Part shown: piece after piece, positions 33,530-45,491 of the stretch | How the letters are laid out: the number at the start of each line of letters is the position of its first letter | Numbering within the stretch: the stretch's first letter is position 1 | From: Siphonodentalium dalli | Taxonomy: Eukaryota > Mollusca > Scaphopoda > Gadilida > Siphonodentaliidae | DNA: 64,000 nucleotides | Direction of reading: 5' to 3' | Assembly (NCBI GenBank): GCA_032622095.1 | Contig: CP136062.1 | Span: forward strand, 143,610,351-143,674,350 | Notes under the pieces: generated by a model | Database searches by the model: none | What the model was told of the DNA's origin: nothing | What the model saw: only the letters and a program-made list of their open reading frames with translations | Translations under genes and position numbers: made by a program

Positions 33530-35407
33530 TCTCATATATATTTTGAAGACCTCTGTTTGTTTGTCTGTCTGTATGTTTGTCTGTCATTTATACAAATCTA
33601 CGATTCTCGACCGATCGGGACGAAACTTGGTACGTGTGTGTAGTTTGACCAGGCGGTGGACGTTGTCGTATTGGCGAGCCCGTGCGGCGCCCGCTTCGTG
33701 CATGCGCAGACGAGATCTCGGAAACGGGTGGAGCTATCGACTTGAAATTTGCTATGTGAATGTATCTTGCCCCGGATACGAATTTTATCGGGTCGCCGAT
33801 TCCGTGCGACGCTAGCTTCGCGCATGCGCAGACGAAACTACGGTTGCAAAACGCACCGGGACCGGAATGCATTTATCTTGATTAAAAAGGCAGAATTAAC
33901 TCATTGGAAAACAACAAATGCGTGTCGTGTGCAGGGATGTGGCTAGAGGGTCTCCGTTGGGGTGTCCACGTTGGGAAATTCCAATTGCACCCCCTTTGAA
34001 TCATAATCAGACACCAAACACAACTTTTGCATAATTCCATTTGCACCCCCCTTGCATATCAGTCCTCAGGCCTAATATCCTATGTATTCATAAACTATGT
34101 TGTTCTATATGCCCGGTATAAGAAAATTCAGATACTTTAACCTGAGAATTGCATAAATCCTAACATCTAGTAGCCTACTCCAGACAAATGCACACGGCTA
34201 CGGATAAGAGACCAAGACATTGTGTCTGTCATTGTTCAGCCCGGTGTGAGAAAATTGGGAAAACTATACAAGAAAATCGCAAATCCTAGCATCTAGACTG
34301 GCCTCAACTGAAGCTTCCCTAGTGTTGGAAATTTCAAACCTCATACTCCCTCTTAGGTTGGGAAATTCTCCAACTGATGACCATTTCAGTCCACAAGTTT
34401 GACCGAATGTACTAAACTATTGTTTTGTTAAACTAATTATCAGTTTTGTATTGGTCACGGGGGAGGGACAGTGACACACCGGGCCGACCATGGTTCGGCC
34501 CGATGTTCGAAAATTTTGAAATCTGAACAAGAAAATCGCAAAATCCTAGCATCTAGACTAGCCTCAAGTCTTCTTAGAGTTGGAAATTTCAAACCTGACA
34601 CCCCCCACTTAGGTTGGAAAATTTCCAAATGATGACAATTCCAATGACAATGTTGACCAAATGTATGACAATATTGTTTTCTTAAATTTAGTAGCAGTTT
34701 TGACTAGCCACGGGGGAGGACCAGGACACAAGCTTTCCAAGTGTTGGAAATTTCCAACCTGTCACCCCCCCCCAAAGGTTGGAAAATTTCCAACTGATGA
34801 CCATTCCAACTAATGTTTTGGCAGGTATGAAATTTCCAACTGTTGACCAAAGTTGGGGGGGGGTGAGACACACCCCACACCCCCTCTAGCCACATCCCTG
34901 GTCGTGTGATTCTTATGTCTGCCGTTCCTAGGAACGGGGGAGATTTTCATCGAATCACAAAACGCACCGGAACCGGAATGCATTTATCTTGATTAAAAAG
35001 GCAGAATTAACTCATTGGAAAACAACAAATGCGTGTCGTGTGATTCTTATATGTCTGTCGTTCCTAGTTTTTCCGCACTAGGGACGGGTACCATCATTTC
35101 TCTTGATTAAAAAGGCAGAATTAACTCATTGAAAAAAAAAAAATTAATTAAACAAAAAATGCGTATTGTGTGAGTCTTATGTATGTCGTTCCTAGGAAGG
35201 GGGGGGGGAGATTTTCATCGGGTCCGTTTTTCCACCCGATGTTCCGTAAATCATACCTCTTTTAGGGACGGGTACCATCATTTCTCTTGATTAAAAAAGC
35301 AGAATTAACTCATTGAAAAACAAAAAATTAAAAAAGGCAGAATTAAAATTGTTTTTTAAAATGTCATGTTTCTGACCAACCACGCCAGTGGCGGGCTAAC
35401 CTGCTAG
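33530..35407 (+). mobile_element. Helitron-like unit H9 with long insertion
   Basis: The 5' part copies H5. After the insert the two copies diverge at 34617, and H9 runs through further repeats (GGCAGAATTAACTCATTG four times in the array region, poly-G tracts) to a 3' end like that of H1: CCAGTGGCGGG, then nine bases, then CTAG at 35404-35407. Confidence 0.5.
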
Positions 35408-35947
35408 TATTATATATTCATAACCGTACTTAAGCCATTGTTCTAGAAAATCTTTATGTTGCGAGGCCTTCCAATGTTTTACCTATCTTCAGGCAACATA
35501 TATACATTACTACTACCATGCCTAATCGCATATGACGTCATTTACTTAACGCCTGGCGCCGACATCACTTCCTTAACGCCTGTTGATGACGGTAGTCAGC
35601 TTTGGCCGGATTGATTGATTGTGGGTTTAACGTCGTTTTAGCCGCTAGGCCATATCACGGCAAATAACTGAATCAGGTATCAAAAATCGGAGCGAAGCAA
35701 CTGTGTAGATAAACCAGACAGTGGATTAGATTAAACAATGCAACGACGAGCTATGTACAAGTAATACTAATATAAGAATAAGGTTTATAGTCACGACTCT
35801 CGGACTTAACAATATACACATAAAACATATACAGCACAATACAAATATACAACATAAACTGCGGTTATTTCTTCACTTTACGCAATGTGGGCCGAAGACC
35901 AAATGCCACTTCAAACAGGTGGGTTTTAAGTGCTGATTTGAAATCAT

Positions 35948-37467
35948 TTATGGTTTGTGGAATCCGTGATAAGGAAGTAGATTCCACAGCTTTGGGCCAG
36001 CCACAGAAAAAGCGCGATCGCCGCATGTAACCAGATCCCCAGGTTTATAGACAAGTTGATTTGCCTTGGCGGACCTGAGGGGTCTGACGGGCTGATAACG
36101 CTGAATGAGATCCGACAAGTACAATGGTGCCAGATTATTTGAACACTTATAAGTGAAAAGCAAGACCTTAAAATGGATCCTCTGCTCAACGGGAAGCCAG
36201 TGTAATTTAGCTAGAATTGGAGTGATGTTATCACATTTCTTTGTTTTGGTAACAATCCTAGCAGCACAGTTTTGTACAAGCTGACGTTTCCGAATAAGGT
36301 ATGTGTTGCAACCAAATAAAAGTGAGTTACAGTAGTCTATACGGCTTGTGACAAATGCATCTACGAGTTGTTGGGCCGTCTCTTCGTCGACCATATTTCG
36401 AACCCTGTTGATATTTCTCAGGTGACAATATGCCAATCTGCAAACTTGCATTACATGCGCCTCCGAAGATAGATTGTCATCCAACATATACCCCAGGTTG
36501 CCGACCATAGTCGACTTAGAGACTACACTATATCCAAGCACAATATCGTGGGTAGTTGCTTTCTGCAACTGATGCGGTAACCCGATATATATCAGTTCAG
36601 TTTTGTCAGGATTCAATTTAAGGAAATTATCAGTCATCCAGATTTTAATATCGGATACACAGTGCTCTATGGATTCTCTGGCTGGAATCTCACAACCAGG
36701 GTTGAAATGAACGTAGAGTTGGGAATCATCCGCGTAAAAGTGAAAATTCAGTCCATGATGACGGATTATGTCCCCCAGCGGTAGGACGTAGATCACATAG
36801 AGCATGGGTCCGAGCACATCGTACACATCTGTGGCACATCGTACTTAAGTGCCAAAACATCCGAGTGAACGTTGTTCACTGTGACACTCAATGTACGGCC
36901 GTTCAGATGTGACCTAAACCAATATAAGGCTACACCCGTCACACCGAGTATGTTTTCAAGTTTCTTCAATAGCACAGCGTGGTCGATGGTGTCGAAGGCG
37001 GCACTGAGATCCAGCAACACCAAGCATGACACTTCCCTTTGATCCATTGACATAAGCAAGTCATTTTGGACCCGAAGAAGTGCAGTCTCCGTGCTGCTAT
37101 TTGGATGATAGGCAGATTGAAACACTTCCGACAAACCAGTGGACGACAAGTATTCGCGAAGTTGTTTGGAAACAACGCTCTCTATCAGCTTTGAAATAAA
37201 AGAGAGGTTTGAAACCGGTCGGTAGTTACTTAGGACCTCGACATCAAGTCCTGGTTTCTTCAGTAGCGGCGTTACTAAGGCATGTTTCATGGTGGATGGA
37301 AAAATGCCACTATCCAAAGAACTGTTAACAATATTCATCAACACGGGTGATAGCGCTGCCTTACATGTCTTCAATAACTTTGTTGGTATAATGTCGAGAG
37401 GGCTCGGTTTTAATGGAGATTTCGATATAATTTCTGACAGCTGATCAGATGTGAGTGGCTTGAACAC
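35948..37467 (-). pseudogene. LINE reverse transcriptase and C-terminal region, frameshifted
   Basis: Two overlapping frames. The first (37467 to 36793) has NYRPVSNLSFISKLIE, then QSAYHPNSSTETALL, then the palm motif LDLSAAFDTIDH at residues 151-163 with the catalytic aspartate. The second (36826 to 35948) has FYADDSQLY at its residues 30-38, the second catalytic motif, then a C-terminal part with SRIDYCNSLLFG, KLHWLPVEQRI and GDRAFSVAGPKLWNLLP, which is characteristic of this LINE group. The break between the frames lies just where the family has its PQGS motif: TACGATGTGC occurs twice 20 bases apart, so a small tandem duplication probably caused the shift. The protein copied element RNA at the target site, and this copy is inactive. 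Confidence 0.9.
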
Positions 37468-37892
37468 GTCAGCTTTCTATTGGCAAGATCGACCGATGAC
37501 GTATACTGATGGAGTGGCGAGGACTTGTTTTTGTGAAGTAGTTTATCAATAACATCAGATAGAACTTTAGGCCGTTTTGAGTTATCGCTCACGAGGTCAG
37601 CAAAATATTGCCGCTTGGCCTCGAAGATAAGTTTATTGACACGATTTCGTTGTGTCACGAACAACTCCCTGTGAATCTCAAGTTTTGAGGAACGCCATTG
37701 CAGTTTGAGATTTCTACGACGCACTTTCTCTGCTCGGAGGTCGTCATTAAACCATGGAGATGATTTACGGTTCACCATGGTTTTAGTTTGCAAAGGTGCA
37801 AAACTGTTAACCAACTCCTGGGCCACATACTTGAAGTTTCTAACTAGCGCATCGACTGAAAGATCGCGGGTTCTCCACAGAGACGAGGACAT
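37410..37892 (-). pseudogene. LINE endonuclease-RT linker, frameshifted
   Basis: Reads SSPWFNDDLRAEKVRRRNL, LQWRSSKLEIHRELF and QRNRVNKLIFEAKRQYF, the basic linker that precedes the reverse transcriptase in CR1/L2-type elements. It leaves frame near 37470 by a shift of one base relative to the reverse-transcriptase frame. Confidence 0.8.
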
Positions 37893-38370
37893 GATGGCGT
37901 TCGAAATATTTCAAGGATCGATGCTGCGATATTTACGGAGAGCCATTGTCTTCCTCTCCGGTTTTGGTCTACGGAGCCTAATGTTGAACTTTATCAGGAA
38001 ATGGTCAGAAAGAGCTATGTCAAATACTTCAATGTCATAAACAATTCTGGAGTCACACTCGCGGGTGATCACAAGGTCTAGTGTGTGCTTACATTTGTGC
38101 GTAGGGTCAGTTACCAGTTCAACAAGTTCTATATTGATTTCAAGATATTCGATAAATTTATCGCATCCCTGTCCGTCTCATTCTCCATATGGAAATTAAA
38201 ATCACACAGTACGATAAAAGGCCAGAAATAGCCAAAGATCCCAAGAATTCCGAAATTTCCGACGTGAACATATCAACACTTAGTTTGTTTTTTCGGTTTG
38301 GAGGGGGTCTGTATACGATAACCAAACGTATGGATGTGGAATTTTGAGTCAAAAGGCCCACCATTACCTC
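37893..38370 (-). pseudogene. LINE endonuclease remains
   Basis: Scattered peptide matches to the end of an AP-type endonuclease: IVYRPPPNRKNK, then after a frame change a DFNFHME-like block near 38185, then a HTLDLVI-like block and a SDHFLIKF-like block nearer 38000. Stops and shifts break it up. The N-terminal endonuclease part is absent, so the element is truncated near 38370. Confidence 0.65.
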
Positions 38371-41300
38371 AAACGATCTAAATTAATGCTTTAAGCCCAC
38401 CGATCTACTGTGCGACAAAAGCGCTCGCGAAATTCAAAACAGATGCGTCGTATTAGATAATAATTGGTGACGTCACAAAATCAGATATAGTCTATATACG
38501 ACCCAAAGCGTCCGGTTTTGGTTCGTTATCACAATATTGATCTGATATACCAGGTAAATCTGAAATGGAGGTGGCGGTTCTTCGACGCCGTAATTATATT
38601 TATGGCTATATTTCGTTGTTCGTACTTTGATACCGTTCTACCTATGTTTGAATGACATGAATAATTCTTCATGCATGACAAAACAAAGTCACTCTGCTAC
38701 ACGCCGAAACACCGACCAAATTCAGTAACTGTCAAACTTTCCTAGATGTTCACTTTAATGTCAGATCATGATTCCCGTAATTGAAGACATGCATGGTTAT
38801 CATGGTTATGCGATTGTTTTCAAACTGACTAGAGTGATTGCACTTCTAGCGAGTGTGCGTGTGCGTATGATTGTAACTCTAGCGTCACAGGTCACGTGAA
38901 TCTACACGATTGTTGTCAAAAAGCGACAATATCAAGTACGACTTTCTCTACTTGTAAACACGGGGTATAAATCTAGTTTTGAAACATTTTGTTCTAACTC
39001 TGTGATTCTGCACATATGGATTATTGATTGTAGCTCTAGCATTACAGGTCACGGTGATTCTACACAATTGCTGTCCATAAGCGACACAAGCGAGTACGAC
39101 TTTCTATACTTGTAAACAAGGGGTATAATTCTATTTTTTAAACATTTTGTTCTAACTATGATTCTGCACAGATAGATTATTATCAAAAGCTCATTTAATA
39201 GTTCTAATACGAAATAACGGCACCAAATCCGTTACAACATGTACAATGGCATGTCCGTACGACTGTCGCAATGAAGTTCGTATTCATTTAAACGCTGAGC
39301 ATTCCATAAAATGAATTCTTATGGGTAAACGACCTTGACGGTGACCAAAATCGGAGTGATCGAAAGTCGTCCAATATCGATCGCTTGTTTATTTCATGAA
39401 CAGCGACGAAAGCGTAAAAGGCGTGCTGAGTTGATCGTGATTATGAATTACATGGTGACCGTGCACCGAGGTCAGAACATGATTTGATAATCAAAGCTCT
39501 ATTCAAAACTACACACGCGAAATATGACCGACGGTAACCAATATAACCCTATCCAGAACAAAAAACAATATCCTAGCACTGTATTTCGTTGTCCACGTTC
39601 ATTAAGGTGTCGTTTACACATAGCCGGTGAGCGATCTAAGTGGCGAACCCGTTAATCGGCGAAGGTTACTGCAGAGTGTTTACACATCGCCGGCGAAGAT
39701 ATATGCATATATGTATGTGTCTCCTTTACTTGTTAATAGTTTTCCTTTTAGTTCTCACTAAACTGCAATATGATAATGCTGTAAACATCTAGCCGCTTCC
39801 TGTTAGAGGTATGTTTGGGCAGTATAGTGCAGTGAAACATTTTAGAAATGGAAATGCCGAAATTATTAATATCCAACTCAAACTTTAAGGTATTGCTATT
39901 GATAATTTTAAAGATATTTAAACAACATTGTTAAAGGTTTGTCTGAGTTTATAGACAATCTGTGAAGTGAGTGTCGCACCAAAAGCATGGCCATTGTCAG
40001 TTTTGATATCTTTTCGTCGCATACATCTACAAGTTGGTGTCTAATCATTCGGATAGGATTGTATATTATATATTATATATACAAGTTTCAACATCGCGAA
40101 TCAAATGTGACACATTTTCCGTTTGCACATTATACAATAAAATATGTTTTTCGTTTTATTTGGGCGTTCACCATGTCCATGTATACAGGGCCGTGGCGGT
40201 GGGGGTGTCTCATCCAAACTTTAATCAAAATATTCAAAAGCTGGAAACTTAATACCTGACACATTGGTTGGAAATTTGACATCAACCATATGTTGAAATT
40301 GTTCTCGTAGTTTGATATTCCAACACGTTATTAGATGTGATTTTTTTAGACCAACATTTGCTAATTTTTTACCAAATTATTGGACTGAAATGGCCATCAG
40401 TTGGAAATGATCCAACCTTAGACGTGTGTCAAGTTTGGAAAATGTCCAACAATTGGAAATCTTAAGGCAAGTCTGGATGCTAGGCTTTTGCAATTTTCAG
40501 GGTTCTGATTTCAAAATGTTCTCGTACAGGGCCATAACCATGGTCGGTCCGATAATATTATGTCTTGGTCCCGCCTACGTGGTCAGTCAAACATGTATCT
40601 GATTTAACTGAACCAAATCGGGATTCAAGTTGCTTGACGTCAGACCACTACAAATGTTAGGATTGGGCAATTTCCAGGTTTAGACACAGTTTCAGATCTA
40701 AAGGAAATCGCTCAATACGGGGCCGTCTAGAGGATTACTGTGAGTGGAAGTTAGATAACATGGACTTACGCGAACATGTGAGTTTGGTGAGGTTCAACAT
40801 TTGGTGCAGTTGGAAATTCCAAAGGTGAACAGTCACACAAATCAGGTCCTCTAGACCCGTCCCTGTATATATGTCCACGACGCACTCAGATTTATATTAT
40901 TGAACTAATGGTCCATTTCATTTGAATCCATTGAAACGTGCCATCCCATTTCTTCCATATATATGATCATACATGTACATGAAAATGCACATTTAATTCC
41001 CTCGAATGCGCAACAAATGTACCATGCACATGCAGAGTACATGTATCATCATCAGTTAGTATTTATAATAATAGCTTATAACCAAGATGCGTGACCACCG
41101 ATAGGCGGCTGATTAGAGACAACCAAACTGACACACTTACCCATATACACAGGCGAAAAGCGGACTGATCTATCAGTGCTAACACCACACTATTGCTCGA
41201 GTTAATTGTTGAAAGGCAATCATCCATGACGGCAAATAAAGATCTAACTTAAATTCAGAGCGAATTGGAATCTATACGACAAGTTGCTTGTATTAAATAA

Positions 41301-41496
41301 TTTAATTCAGAAAATAAAAACCAAATAGCTGCATATCCGGATAGCTGAAATTCTTACCCGGCGAAGTATAAACATTCTATTGTTGTCGTAGAATTCGTCG
41401 TTACCGGCTAAAGCGAATAGGATCTTATCCGGCTAATGTATAAACACCCCCTAAGCATTTTGGATAGCAAAATGTATCTTTCATGTCATCTTATAG
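38371..41496. other. Intron-like sequence with a small tandem duplication and dispersed repeats
   Basis: Two diverged units of about 155 bases at 38870-39020 and 39028-39180 share TACAGGTCACG-type words, AGTACGACTTTCT, CTTGTAAACA, GGGTATAA and AACATTTTGTTCTAACT. The part 40190-40870 is a diverged relative of the insert in H5 and H9 (TTGGAAATTT words and a CCATGGTCGG block). No exon before 41497 is supported. Confidence 0.45.
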
Positions 41497-41661
41497 CGGT
41501 GAATTCCTGGACGAACTACTCTGAGTGTGCTGGGCCTTGTGGTACATCAACGCAGACTAGAACAAGGAAGAGATTTTGTTGCCCTCCGGGCAGTACCGAT
41601 TGTCCTCTTTTCACCACGGATTCAGAGACGAGGAGATGCGAGCTGCGGGAGCATTGTCAAC
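41497..41661 (+). CDS. Exon: thrombospondin type 1 repeat
   Basis: Acceptor CATCTTATAG precedes 41497, donor GTGAGT follows 41661, and the exon is 165 bases (55 codons) with phase 1 at both ends, the usual form of a shuffled TSP1 module. It reads VNSWTNYSECAGPCG, then TSTQTRTRKRFCC, then a stretch to SETRRCELREHC. The W-x-x-(W/Y)-x-x-C, C-G, Q-T-R-x-R and E-x-R-x-C-x-x-x-x-C order is that of a TSP1 domain. The second tryptophan is replaced by tyrosine, and there is one extra cysteine (FCC). TSP1 modules are extracellular and bind matrix or glycosaminoglycans. It lies downstream of the lectin-like and tryptophan-rich exons on the same strand. Further exons to the right were not found in the window. 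Confidence 0.85.
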
Positions 41662-42315
41662 GTGAGTTTCATCTTTCAGTCCATGGCATGGATATGTCTG
41701 TGGCGTGGTATTTGATATCTTTGTGAATGGAACTTGAGAATAATTTCAAACAACTGTTCAATTATGTTTTCTGCGGTGCATCCCAGTACGACTGATAATG
41801 TTGATATCGGATGCATATATGGATTACCCATTCATTCTCATTATTGTATTGCAAACATTGTCGATCGGTTATAGCATAACGACAGGCTTGTCGATTACCA
41901 ATTAACGGTCGTAATCACTGGTAAAATGCTCATACAGTACCATGACTGGTTATAAATTATCCATCTATATTTACACACTAAGTGTTGTCATCACTAAATC
42001 CAGCATTCTGATTGGTCGGCGCCCACGTGGCTAGTTGCAGTTATTTCTCGGTGAATGCGTAACGCCTCATAACTCCAAGCTAATAACACCATCGATACGT
42101 CATTAGGTTTGGAAAGACGAACGCGTAATGCTTTGGGCGCATTTTGACTCGCGCAGGATTGACTTAATACATCATCGGGTTTCAACATGAAGAGAAATTG
42201 TTCCTATTAACTTTTGCCAAGGGTGCTATTGGGTATTTTGGGCTGATCTTGTCACGATACACTTTTCGATTTAAATATATTTACAAAAGCGGCTTTTTCG
42301 CTAAATGTATATAAA
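41662..42315. other. Intron-like sequence after the TSP1 exon
   Basis: Begins with the splice donor. No further exon is recognised. A short minus-strand ORF at 41994-42188 has no support. Confidence 0.4.
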
Positions 42316-42480
42316 TATAAGGATTAACTGTCATGTGGACTATTTTTATGGAGATGTAACGGTGAGGTAAGTGGACATAACTTGTATGTAAAACCCTTCG
42401 GGTTTTACACAAGTTATGTCCACTTACCTCACCGTTACATCTCCATAAAAACAGTCCACATGACAGTTAATCCTTATATA
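42316..42480. repeat. Near-perfect 81-base-arm inverted repeat with 3-base loop
   Basis: Left arm from TATAAGGATTAACTG to GTAAAACCC, centre TTC, right arm its complement. One substitution and one 2-base insertion separate the arms over about 81 bases. Weaker pairing may continue to about 42302 and 42490 (TAAATG and CATTTA). The loop is too short for a cloned foldback that has aged, so it is young or kept by selection. Confidence 0.92.
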
Positions 42481-45400
42481 TCATTTAATGTTTTGCCATG
42501 TAATATATCGGATTTGAGGCATGAACACATGAACAGTTTATCCATAATTTGGGGAGCGTGATTGGGAATTACTGAGTAAGCTTGTAATATAATTGTAGCT
42601 AGGTATGTTAACTTGTTTGTTACTGGTAATAAATTACGCCCAATCTGGGACCCACCACCCCCTACGTCCAACAAATTGGATGCCCACCCCCTTTTCCAAT
42701 AAGTTTTACTATTATAGCTGGGTTTTTAAATGAAATAACTCACAAAGTTTGTCTTCTGACAATTGGTATATCTGGGCATCACCCTTTATTTATAAACTAA
42801 ATCTTTCAGTGATATACTATTTGATGCATGTATAAATAGACAGAACACCACGCGCATCTTAAAGGGGAAGGAAACCCTTAACAAATCAGGCCGTTAATCA
42901 CAACCCAAAGGGTTGTTTTACAGTAACATAAGCGACGCACGTATAGTTGTGACGTCAGTAATTTCTATACCCTATCAACATGAAAAAATTGTTTTTACAT
43001 CCGGGCGATTCAGACCTATGGGCCCTATGGTGGCCGCCATGTTGGAATAGAATTGTCAAATTAATAAAACGAATTTATTTTTCTTCTTCGATCAGCCTCC
43101 CTATAGCAACACTATTAAATTTGAAAAACAAAATCAACCTTATTCAAAATTAAATGCTTAATGTGGATTTAGCTGACGCGGCCGAATAGCATTCGGCAAA
43201 CCTCGCCAGATTCCGTACCGTTACAGTTAGAATATTACGTCCCCTGGCAGGCCATAGCAACGTTGGAAATGATGACGTAATTTCGTTACAAAATGGTGGC
43301 GCTCTCTTGTTTGCGAAATTTGAAATGGAATTGCTTGTTATTGTTATCGCTCGTATTTTAAATGTACAACGGTATCACAGCACGTACGCGTTGAGAACAA
43401 ACGAGAAAGCACAAGCGAAGATAGCACTACGAGCCAATTACTGGAATGACTTTAGAGTCAAAGCAGTCAAAAGAAGAAGAAGAATAACAACAACATGTCA
43501 ACAACAACAACTTGTTAATATTATAATAATGTTACTAGTAAGTTTTTTTGAAGTTGAAGTGAACTTAGTTCAGTCATGAACGTAGTGCGTATCCAGCAAT
43601 CTGCGAAAGCGGTCATGTTGACCTAAAGTGAACTGTGTTCAAAGTGAAAATCAGTCAGTCGGAAAGAAACTCAATGACGAAACTGTGACTGAAAAAAATA
43701 TGAAAATGAAGGTCACTGGAATGGAATGTGGACTGGTCTGTGCAGACTGCTCACCACGGCGATTTGACTTGTTCTGTTATTGTTCAATTTTAAGTCTGTT
43801 TTCACCTGGACTGGTTTAGTGGTTAGACTTACTAGTAGAGTTTCAACTGCAAGCGGCAAATCGTTCAATCTACTAACTACTTCTCTAAATAGTAAATTTA
43901 ATTGTTAATATCTAACACTGACACTGTCATGTCAAACCTCAACTTGGGTCAAGGAAATCAGAAAATGGACATTTTAGAGCTGACTGATTTACTATACACA
44001 GTATAGTTCAGTCACGAACCGTTGAACGTAGCGCGTAGCTGGAACTTGTGGATGCAGTAATCGGTGAAAGCGTTCATATGGCTTACTAATCTAATAATAT
44101 TAGGATTGTATTAGTCAATTTAGTGATTACAGATTACTAAATTTAGTTATCAACGACTTCAGCCTCACCCACTCACTGTGAATGTAACTCAGGTCAACAT
44201 ACAATGCTAGCCATCTACAGTCAACAGACTCGACACACAGATGTAACAAACATGTGAAGCCCAGTGAATTGGTGACTAACAAAGTGAGTCATTTATCTTC
44301 TTGTTGAGTGAAGGAAAAGAAGAACATCTCCCAATCCCACTTAGTCTCTGCACACTGCATAGTTCATGCAGTGACGGGTGAGAGGATATGCTTCCGGGCC
44401 AACTTTCCATCTGTGTGTATGAATTCTGTTTCCTATGATGGACACATCAAGTTAAATTTAATAATTATATTGCACGGTGATTAGTTTTAGCATTCTCACA
44501 TATTATATAATTCATGATTTTAACACTGTGTTCTCGATTTAAACCTTAAGCATAAAGCGGGAGCTTGATCAGCATGGCTAGCATATATATATTAACTAGT
44601 GGCTATTTGTGGAAAAATTATTAAATATAGCCCTGCGTACTTGCTATTGTCGACTTGACACATTGGGATTGGAATAATATGTATGCTAAACATAATAATT
44701 CCAGGCCAACTTAGTTGAACTGTCACGACCTTCTAGTTATACATGTACATGACTAATGTAGTAATGAGGCAATCATATAAATGTTTAATCTAGTAGCATT
44801 TTCTCAGACCATGCCATGAACATCTATGTATCTATGCCTGTCAAGAATAATGCCATTCCTCCCGGGCAATTATTAAAATGTTCATATACTATCAGATGCC
44901 TATTAACCAATAGTGTCAGCATGTGTCGCATGATTAGTAATTTTAGATAAAATTCTCAACGATCATTAAGTTTTTTGGCAAAGAGACATATATAGAATTA
45001 AATTGAAAAAGAATTAAATAGAATTAAATTTCCATCAATATTGTTAATTTCAGTCTAGGTCTCCGCTATCACTATTGTTGACCATCACAATGATTAGACA
45101 TCTGAGAGTACGATAAAAGCTCACAAAAGTCACGAACAAGCATGCAATCTCGAGCTGGGACCACTCTTAATACTTGTTTCTTATCATCTACTTCACAGAA
45201 GGGGTCACCCCTAAGTAGTAACCATATAGGAAATGCACCAAACATATCACTATTGCACAATGCCATCAGTTTGTTTGATCTAAAATATTTATCCACTCCA
45301 GCCCCAAAACATTAGTCATTTGGCAAATTATCTCATTCATTTTTGAAGTGCCTATCATCTACTGAAGTTGGATCCTACCACAGGCCATAAATTATGTCTC

Positions 45401-45491
45401 ATTGAGTCATTGTGCCCCATCCACGAAACCTGTTTTCATAAAAATGTATTCAGTATTATATGTAAATTTATCCAATAAAGATATTTTTCCC

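Larger units (their letters stand above)
31973..34617. repeat. Segmental duplication inside Helitron array, copy 2
   Basis: Second copy of 28576-31215, differing by scattered bases and by poly-G length. It carries H7, H8 and the start of H9. Confidence 0.9.
35610..38370 (-). mobile_element. LINE of CR1/L2/Rex1 type, 5'-truncated and decayed
   Basis: Minus-strand non-LTR retrotransposon: broken endonuclease remains, linker, reverse transcriptase, C-terminal region, and a 3' end in GTTAAACCCACAATC followed by a short ATTG repeat at about 35610-35622. A short tandem repeat in place of poly-A is usual in this group. Several frameshifts show it is dead. Confidence 0.85.

Noticed and set aside
27606-33946. 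Many overlapping ORFs of 60-168 codons on both strands in the Helitron array
   Set aside because: They come from repeated 121-base and similar units that happen to lack stops. The peptides are just the repeat translated in several frames, with no domain and no splice context.
27606-35407. CRISPR array, because of regularly repeated units
   Set aside because: Units are long (about 121 bases), adjacent and diverged, with no short repeat and unique spacer pattern, and the genome is animal.
41436-41726. 96-codon ORF taken as a small secreted TSP1 protein starting at its own ATG
   Set aside because: The good acceptor at 41496, donor at 41662 and 1-1 phase show an internal exon. The upstream codons lack a signal peptide.
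42316-42480. Bacterial-type terminator or a microRNA gene
   Set aside because: Not a bacterial genome, and the arms are much longer and more perfect than a microRNA precursor. It is better described as an inverted repeat until small-RNA data exist.
43307-43579. 90-codon ORF behind a CRE/YY1-like stretch
   Set aside because: The promoter-like words are suggestive, but the peptide is low in complexity (KRRRRITTTCQQQQ) and unrecognised, so no gene was called.
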